From assembly GCF_007994075.1 (NCBI RefSeq), contig NZ_VIWU01000001.1:3968001-4032000 (forward strand): a DNA stretch of 64,000 nt, written 5' to 3'. The stretch is from Pseudonocardia hierapolitana (GTDB lineage: Bacteria; Actinomycetota; Actinomycetes; Mycobacteriales; Pseudonocardiaceae). The notes under the pieces were generated by a model that had not been told where the DNA came from, ran no database searches, and worked only from the letters and a program-made list of their open reading frames with translations. A program made the translations under genes and the position numbers. Each line of letters starts with the position of its first letter. The first letter of the stretch is position 1. Of this stretch, positions 45,371 to 53,659 are shown piece by piece.

Positions 45371-45476
45371 GGCACCTCCATGTTGCAGTACTGCGCGTGC
45401 AGTTGTGCTAACCGAGCCATCTCGGGCGGCCTGGTGCCACCGACCATGCCGCCGGGATGACTCGCTGACGTGGCCG

Positions 45477-45482
45477 ACGCTA
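45477..45482 (-). promoter_or_regulatory. -10 box of the cold-shock gene
   Basis: Minus-strand TAGCGT, with a leader of roughly 100 bases before the GTG. The leader contains the palindrome GCAGTACTGC (45385-45394). It is shared with the divergent moeA promoter region. Confidence 0.35.
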
Positions 45483-45530
45483 CCCCAGATCGCCCCTCTC
45501 GTCCGGGACGAGCGAGCGGGGTCCGGCACG

Positions 45531-46754
45531 ATGTCCCCCGTGGCGAGCTCCCCGAGAAGTGTCGACGAGCACCGCGCGGTCGTCGCCGCGCTGCTGACCC
45601 CGATGCCGGCCGAAGACGTCCCGGTCGGGCAGGCCCGGGGGCGGGTGCTGGCGGCCGATGTCGTGGCGGGCGTCGCGCTCCCCTCGTTCGACAACTCGGC
45701 GATGGACGGCTACGCCGTACGGGCCGCCGAAGTGGCGGGCGCTCCCGTGGAGCTGCCGGTGGAGGCGGACATCCCGGCGGGCCGCACGGACGTCCCCCCG
45801 CTGCGCCCCGGCACGACCCACCGGATCATGACCGGGGCGCCGGTGCCTGCCGGCGCGGACGCCGTCGTCCCCGTCGAGCAGACGGACGGTGGTCTCGACC
45901 GCGTGCGGCTCTCGGCCGCGCCCGCCCCGGGCGCGCACATCCGGCGCGCGGGAGAGGACGTGCGGGCGGGCGAGGTCGTGCTGAGCGCCGGCACGGTGCT
46001 GGGGGCGCCGCAGGTCGGCGTGGCCGCGGCCGTCGGCTGCGAGACCGTCCCGGTCCGGCGCAGGCCCCGCGTGCTCGTGCTCTCCACCGGGTCGGAGCTC
46101 GTCGCCCCCGGCACGCCCCTGCGGCCCGGGCAGATCTACGAGTCGAACGGGCCGATGCTCGCCGCCGCGGTCGAGGACGCAGGCGGCAGCGCGGAGCTGC
46201 TGCGCTTCGTCCCCGACGACGTCGAGCAGTTCCTCGGGCGCCTCCGTGAACGGCTCGCCGACGGCAGCGTCGACCTCCTGCTCACGTCGGGCGGGGTGAG
46301 CGCAGGCGCCTACGAGGTCGTGAAGGACGCCTTCACCGGCCGCGGCGTCGAGTTCGTGAAGGTCGCGATGCAGCCCGGCGGCCCCCAGGGCGCCGGACGC
46401 CTGGCCGAGCTGGGCGGCGTCGGTGTGGTGACGCTGCCCGGCAACCCCGTCAGCTCGCACGTGTCGTTCGAGGTGTTCGTCCGGCCCGCGCTGCGGGCCG
46501 CGCTCGGGCACCCGCATCCCCGCCGACCGGTCGTGACGGCCACGCTGGGTGAGCGCTGGAGCTCGCCCGCGGGGCGCAGGCAGTTCCGGCGAGGCGTCCT
46601 CGATGCGGTGAACGGCACCGTCCGGGAGCTCGGCGGGCCGGCGTCGCACCTGCTCGGCGCGCTCGCCCGGGCCGAGTGCTTCGTCGTCGTGCCCGAGGAC
46701 GTCACGGATCTGCCGGAGGGATCGCGTGTCGAGACATGGTTGCTGGACGGGTGA
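45531..46754 (+). CDS. moeA: Molybdopterin molybdenumtransferase
   Basis: MoeA inserts molybdate into adenylated molybdopterin. 407 residues. Signature runs are [55 protein letters not shown] and [23 protein letters not shown] at 45531 gives the family length; a GTG 9 bases later is possible. It feeds the molybdoenzyme at 18.5 kb and fits with moaC and the MobA-like gene near the right end. It precedes psd and pssA as in M. tuberculosis moeA2, from memory. Confidence 0.93.
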   Translation: MSPVASSPRSVDEHRAVVAALLTPMPAEDVPVGQARGRVLAADVVAGVALPSFDNSAMDGYAVRAAEVAGAPVELPVEADIPAGRTDVPPLRPGTTHRIMTGAPVPAGADAVVPVEQTDGGLDRVRLSAAPAPGAHIRRAGEDVRAGEVVLSAGTVLGAPQVGVAAAVGCETVPVRRRPRVLVLSTGSELVAPGTPLRPGQIYESNGPMLAAAVEDAGGSAELLRFVPDDVEQFLGRLRERLADGSVDLLLTSGGVSAGAYEVVKDAFTGRGVEFVKVAMQPGGPQGAGRLAELGGVGVVTLPGNPVSSHVSFEVFVRPALRAALGHPHPRRPVVTATLGERWSSPAGRRQFRRGVLDAVNGTVRELGGPASHLLGALARAECFVVVPEDVTDLPEGSRVETWLLDG

Positions 46755-47167
46755 TGGCCCAGTAGATTGTGGTGCGGATCACAAACGAAGCAGGCAACGA
46801 TCGAAGCTTGCGGAGCGTCTTACTGGTGAGCGTTCGGCCGATCGGTGCACATCACGGGGTTCCTCACCCTGTGACCTGGACGATTGAACGGGGGCTCGGG
46901 GATAATTCGGGAGTGGACCGGGTAACCGGGCCACAACGCACTGGACCTACCGCCCGTCGCTGGGGAGCGGACGAGCGGTTCCACGGCCGGGGTCGTCGTC
47001 TCGGGGGATGGCGGCCCCGGCCCTTTGCGTTGCCCGGTTCCTGCCCACGTCACCGCGAGTTCGCGGAACGTGACCACATCGGCAGGCGCCCACCTTCCCT
47101 GGCGTACCGTAGCCGCCGCCACCGCGGCCCGACGGGGTCGCCACGCCGGAGGAGCCGATCCGCTTCC
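46755..47167. promoter_or_regulatory. 413-bp intergenic region before psd
   Basis: No gene supported. It contains a CRP/GlxR-like site TGTGGTGCGGATCACA (46769-46784; TGTG-N8-CACA), a copy of the GAAGCTTGCGGAGCG repeat type (about 46803-46818), and a GATAAT -10-like hexamer (46902-46907) that could drive psd with a leader of about 255 bases. Confidence 0.35.
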
Positions 47168-47965
47168 ATGCACGACCCGAGGCCACCTGTCGATGCCGCG
47201 TCCGCCCTGCCCAGCGAGCGGCCTCAGGAGGCCCGCGAGCGCGCCGGAGCGCAGCGGAGGCAATCAGGCGCAGCGTTGTCGCTGCCGCACGTCGCCGGGC
47301 TGATCCGGGCCACCATCCCGCCCATGCACCCCGGCGGGCGCCCGCTCGTCGCGGCGGTTGCGGGCGCGGCCGCCGCCGTCCGGGTAGCGACGGGTCGAGG
47401 CGCCGTCGCGGGCCTGCTCGCCACCGCGGCCACCGCCCTGTTCTTCCGCAATCCCCGCCGGGTGCGTCCCCCGCTCACCGGGGTCGTGCTCGCCGCGGCC
47501 GACGGCACGGTGGCCACGGTCTCGGACGTCCCGCCCCCCGCCGAACTGGACCTTCCACCGGAACCCGCGCCGCGCGTCAGCGTCTTCCTGTCCGTTCTGG
47601 ACGTGCACGTGCAGCGGGTGCCGGTCGACGGCAGGGTGCTCGACGTGTCCTACCGGCCCGGCACCTTCCTCTCCGCCGACCTCGACAAGGCCAGTGAGGA
47701 CAACGAGCGCAACGCCGTGCTGTTCGAGACGACGGACGGCACGCGGCTCGGTGTCGTCCAGATCGCAGGGCTGCTCGCACGCCGCATCGTCTGCGACATC
47801 GGCCCCGGCGACGAGGTCGCCGCCGGCGAGACGTTCGGGCTCATCCGCTTCGGTTCGCGCGTCGACGTCTACCTGCCGCCCGGATCGCGCGTCACGGTCG
47901 CGCCGGGGCAGCGCACGATCGGCGGCGAGACGGTGCTGGCCGAACTCCCCAGGAGCGTCAGATGA
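47168..47965 (+). CDS. psd: Phosphatidylserine decarboxylase proenzyme
   Basis: Self-cleaving enzyme giving phosphatidylethanolamine. 265 residues. The conserved core starts near HVAGLIRATIPPMHPGGRPL. VFLSVLDVHVQRVPVDG is the catalytic Asp/His region. Cleavage occurs at FGS in LIRFGSRVDVYLPPG, with Ser230 becoming the pyruvoyl group, and the small chain ends TVLAELP. ATG at 47168 adds about 35 residues before the core, and these include a stretch encoded by an interspersed repeat (47224-47265), so the real start could be ATG 47324. The stop overlaps pssA (ATGA). Confidence 0.9.
   Translation: MHDPRPPVDAASALPSERPQEARERAGAQRRQSGAALSLPHVAGLIRATIPPMHPGGRPLVAAVAGAAAAVRVATGRGAVAGLLATAATALFFRNPRRVRPPLTGVVLAAADGTVATVSDVPPPAELDLPPEPAPRVSVFLSVLDVHVQRVPVDGRVLDVSYRPGTFLSADLDKASEDNERNAVLFETTDGTRLGVVQIAGLLARRIVCDIGPGDEVAAGETFGLIRFGSRVDVYLPPGSRVTVAPGQRTIGGETVLAELPRSVR
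47224..47265. repeat. Interspersed repeat copy inside the psd N-terminus
   Basis: GCCGGAGCGCAGCGGAGGC plus four bases (47243-47265) matches 22754-22776 with one mismatch in 23. If ATG 47168 is the true start, this repeat encodes part of the N-terminus (RPQEARERAGAQRRQSG), an odd, Arg-rich segment. Confidence 0.55.
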
Positions 47966-48960
47966 CCGCCCCCAACTACCGCGCGGGAGTGCGGCTGTTG
48001 CCGAACGCCGTCACCGTCCTCGCGCTGTGCTCCGGCCTGTCGGCGGTGTACTTCGCGCTCAGCGGACGGTTCGAGCTGTGCGTCGCCGCCGTCGGGGCCG
48101 CCGCGCTGTGCGACGCGCTGGACGGCAGGCTCGCCCGCCTCCTCGACGCCACCACCCGGATCGGGGCCGAGCTCGACTCGCTCGCCGACCTCGTCTCGTT
48201 CGGCGTCGCGCCCGCGCTCGTCCTCTACATCTGGGGGCTGGAGGGCAATCAGTACGGCTGGATCGTCGCGCTCGTCTTCGCCGTCTGCATGATGCTGCGG
48301 CTCGCCCGCTTCAACACGCTCCTCGACGTCGAGGACGAGTTCCCGTTCACGCGGGAGTTCTTCGTCGGCGTGCCCGCGCCCGCCGCCGCCATGTCGGCCG
48401 GGATCCCGCTCTACGTCACGCTGCACTTCGGGCCCGGCTGGTGGTCGGCTCCACCGCTGGTGGCCGGGTGGGCGCTCGTCATCGCGGCGCTCATGGTGAG
48501 CCGACTGCCCACCTTGTCGTTCAAGAGCGTCCGGGTGTCACCGAACTACATCGCGCCGCTGCTGGTGCTCGTCGCGATCGCCGCGGCCGTGCTCATCACC
48601 GTGCCGTTCCTCGGGCTGGGCATCGTGGCGCTGGTCTACCTCGGCTCGATCCCCTACACGGCGCACCGGCACCACTGGCTCACCCGGCACCCGGAGGCAT
48701 GGGGTGTGCCGGTCAGGGAGCGGCGGGCGATCGCGCGGGCTGCGCGCTCGGCCCGGCGGCTCGGGCTCCGGTCGCCGCTCCGGCACCGCGTGGCCGGGCG
48801 GGCCAGCGCCGTCGCCCGCGCCATGCGCCGGTTCGGCGACGACCCGGCAGGCGTCATGCAACGCGCCGCCCGCCCCGGCAACGGGCGCGCGCCCGGGCCC
48901 GCGGCCCAGCCGGGGCGCAGCCGCCTGCGCCTCGGCCTCCGCCGCGCCCGCCGCCGCTGA
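47962..48960 (+). CDS. pssA: CDP-diacylglycerol--serine O-phosphatidyltransferase
   Basis: Makes phosphatidylserine, the substrate of Psd, in the membrane. 332 residues with about eight helices and the CDP-alcohol phosphatidyltransferase motif CDALDGRLARLL then GAELDSLADLVSFG (D-x2-DG-x2-AR-x8-G-x3-D-x3-D). The C-terminal region beyond about residue 235 (to 332) is very Arg/Ala rich and cytoplasmic, longer than in most homologues. ATG at 47962 overlaps the psd stop, so the two enzymes are made together. Confidence 0.93.
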   Translation: MTAPNYRAGVRLLPNAVTVLALCSGLSAVYFALSGRFELCVAAVGAAALCDALDGRLARLLDATTRIGAELDSLADLVSFGVAPALVLYIWGLEGNQYGWIVALVFAVCMMLRLARFNTLLDVEDEFPFTREFFVGVPAPAAAMSAGIPLYVTLHFGPGWWSAPPLVAGWALVIAALMVSRLPTLSFKSVRVSPNYIAPLLVLVAIAAAVLITVPFLGLGIVALVYLGSIPYTAHRHHWLTRHPEAWGVPVRERRAIARAARSARRLGLRSPLRHRVAGRASAVARAMRRFGDDPAGVMQRAARPGNGRAPGPAAQPGRSRLRLGLRRARRR

Positions 48961-48977
48961 AACGCACCGGCGCCCCG

Positions 48978-49331
48978 TGATCGGCGGTTCGGCGCGACAA
49001 CGGTCATATGAAGGTGTCGCCGAATCCGGGCGCCGAGGTGGTCTGGGCGGCGGGGACGATGGCGCTGCTTGACCAGGCGGTGTGGGCGGGCATGATCAAT
49101 GCTTCGGTGCGAAGACGGCCGAATACGGCCAGGAACGCGCCAAACCACCGATCTCGGGTCAGGCGAGGGTGGCAGCACCGGCGACGGCCCTCACGATCGG
49201 CGCGAGATGCGCCTCAGCGCCCCCACGCGGGCGGCGGTGCTCATCTCGGAATGATCACCACCTTGCCGAAGAGGCGCGCTTCATTCGGCAACACCCTCGT
49301 ATCCGGCCGTTCTCGTACCGACTGCCGATCA
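48978..49331. repeat. Cluster of three palindromic repeat units (REP/MITE-like)
   Basis: Three degenerate inverted-repeat units share arms of the form TGATCGGCGGTTCGGCGCGA. Unit 1 starts at 48978; unit 2 has arms at 49093-49118 and 49132-49153; unit 3 has arms at 49254-49280 and about 49307-49331. The outermost arms also face each other, so the whole 354-bp block looks like a small non-coding element with imperfect terminal inverted repeats. A further copy is at 26177-26238. It lies at the pssA end of the block that appears inverted relative to M. tuberculosis. Confidence 0.55.
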
Positions 49332-49368
49332 AGGGCCTACCGACCGTCATGAACTCCGGCTGCAACTA

Positions 49369-49992
49369 CTACAGCAGCCCGGCCTCGCTCGCCTTGCCGA
49401 TCGCCTCCACGCGGTTGCGGGCGCCCAGCTTGTGCAGCGCCGACTGCAGGTACGTCTTCACGGTGTTGCGGGTCAGGCCGGTGGTCTCGGCGATCTCCGG
49501 GTTGGTGCGGCCCTGCGCGGCGAGGCGCAGCACCTCGTACTCGCGCCGGGTCAGCCCGCTGCGGGCCAGCGCGGACCGGCCGGGGGGCTCGTCGGGCACC
49601 ATCCGCGGATCGCACACGCGCTCGCCGCGCAGCACGCGGCGCAACGCCGCCACGAGGTCGGTGACGGCGGCGTCCTTGAGCAACGCGCCGTGCGCGCCCG
49701 CGTCGAGGGCGGCCTGCACCCCGTGGTGGTCGCCGTGGGCGGTGAAGACAACCACCCGAGCCGCGGGCACCGCTGCCCGCAACCCGGACACCACCTCGGG
49801 CGCGAGCATGTCGGGCAGTCGCAGGTCGAGCAGCACCAGATCGGGACGCAGCGCGGCGGCCCGCTCGAGCGCCGCCCGCCCGCTCTCCGCCGACCCGACG
49901 ACGACCAGCGCCGGCTCGTTCCGCAGCAGCAGCGCGACGCCGTCGCGGACGACCGGGTGGTCGTCCACCACCATGACGCGGGCCGGGGTCAT
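49369..49992 (-). CDS. NarL/FixJ-type response regulator
   Basis: 207 residues: receiver domain MVVDDHPVVRDGVALLL with phospho-Asp in DLVLLDLRLPDM, Lys in GALLKDAAVTDLV, and a LuxR-type HTH (LTRREYEVLRLAAQGRTNPEIAETTGLTRNTVKTYLQSALHKLGARN). It overlaps the sensor kinase stop (49989-49992), with which it forms a two-component system. Confidence 0.93.
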   Translation of the reverse strand: MTPARVMVVDDHPVVRDGVALLLRNEPALVVVGSAESGRAALERAAALRPDLVLLDLRLPDMLAPEVVSGLRAAVPAARVVVFTAHGDHHGVQAALDAGAHGALLKDAAVTDLVAALRRVLRGERVCDPRMVPDEPPGRSALARSGLTRREYEVLRLAAQGRTNPEIAETTGLTRNTVKTYLQSALHKLGARNRVEAIGKASEAGLL

Positions 49993-51173
49993 CGGGGCGG
50001 TCCGGGCACCAGTAGCCGCAGGGTCGTGCCTCCGTCCTCGTCGTGCACGAGACTCGCCCGGCCGCCGAGCCGGGACGCCTTGTCCGCCAGCAGCCGGACG
50101 CCCAGCCCGGTGCCGTCGCCCGGTTCCTCGCCGCCGTCCGCCCGGCGCACGGCACCGTCGTCGGCCACCGCGACCTGCACCCCACCGTCGACCTCGCCGA
50201 GGCTGACCACGACGGCGGCGGCCTCGGCGTGCTTCTCGACGTTGAGCAGGCCCTCCCGCACCGCGCTGATCAGCAACGTCGTCCGCTCGGCGTCCAGCGG
50301 GGGAACCTGCCCCAGCTGGATGAACCTCGCCGGCACGCCGGTGCGCGCCTCGAAGCTGCGGCAGTGCTCGGCGATCTCGATCGGCAGCGCACGCTCGGGA
50401 CTCGACTCGGCGAGTGCCAGTAGCGCCTCGCGCAGCGCGAGCGACGCCGCCGAGATGTCGGACTCGAGGCGCCCCAGCCGGGAACGCAGGATCGGGTTGT
50501 CCGGCAGCGTCGAGCGCAGGTCGCGGACCTGGGCACCGATCGAGAACAGCATGGCGCCGACCGAGTCGTGCAGCGCCGCCTGCATCCGCTGCCGTTCCGC
50601 CGCCACGGCAGTTGCCTGGACCAGCGCGGCCCGGTCCGCGAGGCGCAGCGCACGGGCCGCGTCGGCCGCCACCGCCTGCACGGCGCGGACGGCATCGTCA
50701 CCGAACTGGCCGGGTCCGCGCAGGGCCGCGTACGCGACGGCGACCGTGCGGGTGCTCCCTGGCCGGTCCTCCAGGATCGGGACCGCGAGCATCGCGGACA
50801 TGTCCTCACGGCTCACGAGCCCGTCGAACTGGTGGGTGATGGTGCGCGCGGTGACGTAGTCACTGACCCGCACCGGGCGACCCAGGGCCAGCACCCGGCC
50901 GCCGACACCCTGCCCGATCGGCACGGCGAGGTCCTGCAGGGAGTCGGTGCGGTTGCCGGCCAGCCACCTGATGACGGCCTGTGAGGTGCCCTCGACCTCG
51001 GCGACGAACCCCGCGTCGGCCCCGGCGGCCTCGCGGATCAGCCGTGCGGTGCCGTGCAGCGCCAGCACCCGGTCGAGCACCGACAGCAGCCCGTCGCGCT
51101 CGGCGAGCAGCGTGTTGAGCAGGTGCTCCTGCCCGAGGACCCGCTCCGCCGCGGCTTCCCCACTCGACGCCAT
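49989..51173 (-). CDS. GAF-HisKA_3 sensor histidine kinase
   Basis: 394 residues, no transmembrane helix. A coiled-coil N-terminus leads to a GAF domain (about 55-190; QDLAVPIGQGVGGRVLALGRPVRVSDYV), a HisKA_3 dimerisation helix with the phospho-His in ERQRMQAALHDSVGAMLFSIG, and a degenerate HATPase (LLNVEKHAEA, VAVADDGAVR, GTGLGVRLLADKASRLGG). A soluble sensor of a small molecule or redox state. ATG at 51173 is used. Confidence 0.9.
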   Translation of the reverse strand: MASSGEAAAERVLGQEHLLNTLLAERDGLLSVLDRVLALHGTARLIREAAGADAGFVAEVEGTSQAVIRWLAGNRTDSLQDLAVPIGQGVGGRVLALGRPVRVSDYVTARTITHQFDGLVSREDMSAMLAVPILEDRPGSTRTVAVAYAALRGPGQFGDDAVRAVQAVAADAARALRLADRAALVQATAVAAERQRMQAALHDSVGAMLFSIGAQVRDLRSTLPDNPILRSRLGRLESDISAASLALREALLALAESSPERALPIEIAEHCRSFEARTGVPARFIQLGQVPPLDAERTTLLISAVREGLLNVEKHAEAAAVVVSLGEVDGGVQVAVADDGAVRRADGGEEPGDGTGLGVRLLADKASRLGGRASLVHDEDGGTTLRLLVPGPPR

Positions 51174-51251
51174 CCGCGGACGATGACACAGGTCACGAGC
51201 CTGCGACAGCCCCGAATGCAGAGGGTGCGCAGAGCTTCTCCGAGTGGGCCG

Positions 51252-51431
51252 TCACGAGCGGCGCTGCCTGCCCCGGCCGTGCACCCGGTGCGTCCGGGCG
51301 TGCGTCTCGGCGTCGGTCGCCGGTGGCGGCTCGGGAGCAGGGGGCACCTGACGGTCCCGCTCGCGGATCATCCGGCCGATGAGCACGCCGACGACCGCGG
51401 CGACGGCCAGCCAGACCGCCGCCACGACCAT
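51252..51431 (-). CDS. Small single-pass membrane protein
   Basis: 59 residues from ATG at 51429-51431: a transmembrane helix VVAAVWLAVAAVVGVLIGRM, then RERDRQVPPAPEPPPAT and a basic His/Arg-rich tail. Third positions are nearly all G or C over the helix, which supports coding. I do not recognise a family. It lies alone in the 51174-51554 gap between the sensor kinase and XPB, in the same orientation as both. Confidence 0.5.
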   Translation of the reverse strand: MVVAAVWLAVAAVVGVLIGRMIRERDRQVPPAPEPPPATDAETHARTHRVHGRGRQRRS

Positions 51432-51554
51432 GATCCAGCCGAGTGTGCTGATGACCGCTCCCTGGTCGCGGGCGCCGCCAGTGTCCTACCTGCCCAGAGC
51501 TCGTGCACAGCGAGGACACCGGGACGGGTGACAGAAATACGCCGGCTCGCCCGT

Positions 51555-53216
51555 TCAGCTCACATCGGGCACAGCGGGTCCGAGCAGGTCGTCGGCGTCG
51601 ACGATCCGGTAGGCGTAGCCCTGCTCCGCGAGGAAGCGCTGCCGGTGCGCGGCGTAGTCGGTGTCGAGGGTGTCGCGCGAGACGACCGAGTAGAAGTGGG
51701 CCTGCCGGCCGTCGGCCTTGGGCCGCAGCAGCCTGCCGAGCCGCTGCGCCTCCTCCTGGCGGGAGCCGAACGTGCCGGAGACCTGGATGGCGACGCTGGC
51801 CTCGGGCAGGTCGATGGAGAAGTTGGCCACCTTGCTCACCACCAGCACCGGGAGCTCTCCCCGGCGGAAGGAGTCGTACAGCGCCTCCCGCTCGCGGTTC
51901 TTCGTGGACCCCTGGATCACGGGGGCGTCCAGCACCTGCCCCAGCTCGTCCAGCTGTTCGAGGTACGCCCCGATGACGAGCGCCGGCTCGCCGGGATGGC
52001 GCCCGAGGATGCCCTTCACGACGGCGAGCTTCGTGTGCGCCGTGGAGGCCACCCGGTAGCGCTCCTCCGCCTCGGCGACCGCGTAGCCCATCCGCTCGTT
52101 GTCGGTGAGCGTGACGCGCACCTCGGTGCACTCGGCCGGGGCGATCCAGCCCTGCTGCTCGATGTCGCGCCACGGCGCGTCGTAGCGCTTCGGGCCGATG
52201 AGGGAGAAGACGTCGCCCTCGCGGCCGTCCTCGCGGACGAGGGTGGCGGTGAGGCCGAGGCGCCGCCGCGACTGCAGGTCGGCCGTCATCCGGAAGACCG
52301 GCGCCGGCAGCAGGTGCACCTCGTCGTAGATGATCAGGCCCCAGTCCCGCGAGTCGAACAGGTCGAGGTGCTTGTACTCGCCCTTGCTCTTGCGGGTCAT
52401 CACCTGGTAGGTCGCGATCGTGACCGGGCGGATCTCCTTGCGCTCGCCCGAGTACTCGCCGATCTCGTCCTCGGTGAGGCTGGTGCGCGCCACCAGCTCG
52501 CGCTTCCACTGGCGGCCCGCCACGGTGTTCGTCACCAGGATCAGCGTGGTGGCCTGGGCCTGCGCCATCGCCGCCGCACCCACGAGCGTCTTGCCGGCCC
52601 CGCACGGCAGCACCACCACGCCGGAGCCGCCCGCCCAGAAGCCCTCGACGGCCTCGCGCTGGTAACTGCGCAGCGACCAGCCGTCCTCGGCCAGCGCGAT
52701 GGGGTGCGCCTCCCCGTCGACGTAGCCCGCGAGGTCCTCGGCGGGCCAGCCGATCTTGAGCAGCGCCTGCTTGAGGTGCCCGCGCTCGGAGGGGTGCACG
52801 GCGACGGTGTCGTCGTCGATGCGGTTGCCCAGCAGCGGGGCGATCTTCTTCTGGCGGAGCACCTCCTCCAGCACCGCGCGGTCGAGCGCGACCATCACGA
52901 GCCCGTGCACCGGCGAGTTGGTGAGCTGCAGGCGCCCGTAGCGGCCCATCGTGTCGACGACGTCGACGAGCAGCGGCTGCGGGACGGCGTACCGCGAGTA
53001 GCGGACGAGCGCGTCGACCACCTGCTCGGCGTCGTGGCCCGCGGCGCGGGCGTTCCACAGGGCGAGGGGGGTGACGCGGTAGGTGTGGACGTGCTCAGGC
53101 GCGCGCTCGAGCTCGGCGAACGGCGCGATCGCGGCGCGCGCTGCCGGGGCGTCGGGGTGGTCGACCTCGAGCAGCAACGTCTTGTCGGACTGGACGATGA
53201 GCGGCCCGTCGGTCAT
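51555..53216 (-). CDS. XPB/Ssl2-type DNA repair helicase
   Basis: 553 residues of the bacterial XPB family (3'-5' DNA helicase). Domains: N-terminal damage-recognition region to about 165, helicase 1 with LPCGAGKTLVGAAAMAQ (near 200-216), DEVH motif in IIYDEVHLLP (near 297), TATLVREDG including the RED motif, and helicase 2 with QVSGTFGSRQEEAQRLGRLLRPK. The ATG at 53216 has AGGAGT 10 bases upstream; the -10 TAGCGT is at 53258-53263. Its usual neighbour, the XPB-partner protein, lies 6 kb away beyond the conservon. Confidence 0.94.
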   Translation of the reverse strand: MTDGPLIVQSDKTLLLEVDHPDAPAARAAIAPFAELERAPEHVHTYRVTPLALWNARAAGHDAEQVVDALVRYSRYAVPQPLLVDVVDTMGRYGRLQLTNSPVHGLVMVALDRAVLEEVLRQKKIAPLLGNRIDDDTVAVHPSERGHLKQALLKIGWPAEDLAGYVDGEAHPIALAEDGWSLRSYQREAVEGFWAGGSGVVVLPCGAGKTLVGAAAMAQAQATTLILVTNTVAGRQWKRELVARTSLTEDEIGEYSGERKEIRPVTIATYQVMTRKSKGEYKHLDLFDSRDWGLIIYDEVHLLPAPVFRMTADLQSRRRLGLTATLVREDGREGDVFSLIGPKRYDAPWRDIEQQGWIAPAECTEVRVTLTDNERMGYAVAEAEERYRVASTAHTKLAVVKGILGRHPGEPALVIGAYLEQLDELGQVLDAPVIQGSTKNREREALYDSFRRGELPVLVVSKVANFSIDLPEASVAIQVSGTFGSRQEEAQRLGRLLRPKADGRQAHFYSVVSRDTLDTDYAAHRQRFLAEQGYAYRIVDADDLLGPAVPDVS

Positions 53217-53659
53217 GATCGGTGCGTACTCCTTGCAGGCGAATGGAGCCCCGAGAGACGCTACACAGCGTGCTTGGTAGGTCCATTCGGGGGAACGAAT
53301 CGGCGATGCCGACCTCGACGGATGGGGGCCCTCTGAGCTCGGGCTATACTTCCCGGGCTCTGTCCGAGAGCGCACGTGTGCCACCGCGATCGTACCGGGT
53401 CCGGGAGGTCAACGCCCTTCCCCAGAGGGCGCGTGTCGGATCGGAGCGCGCACGACGCGGGCCGGGACACCCGACCGGTTCGCCCCCGACCGAAGGCGCG
53501 ACGGATCGACCCGATGCTCTTGTTGCCCGGGCATCACGCCCGTACCCGGCCACCCACCGACCAGGGGCCGCAGCTCGTCCGGCTCGCACTCGCGAATAGT
53601 TGCGTGTGCGTGCCAGAGTGCGGCAGATCGTCGCCGGCAATCCTCAGGGGGACGTTGAC
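53217..53659. promoter_or_regulatory. 443-bp divergent region, XPB and conservon
   Basis: No gene supported. Contains minus-strand TAGCGT (53258-53263) for XPB, an ATTCG-N6-CGAAT repeat (about 53285-53300) and plus-strand TATACT (53346-53351), the best -10 candidate for the conservon, giving a leader of about 300 bases. The ribosome site CAGGGGGA precedes the kinase GTG at 53660. Confidence 0.4.
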
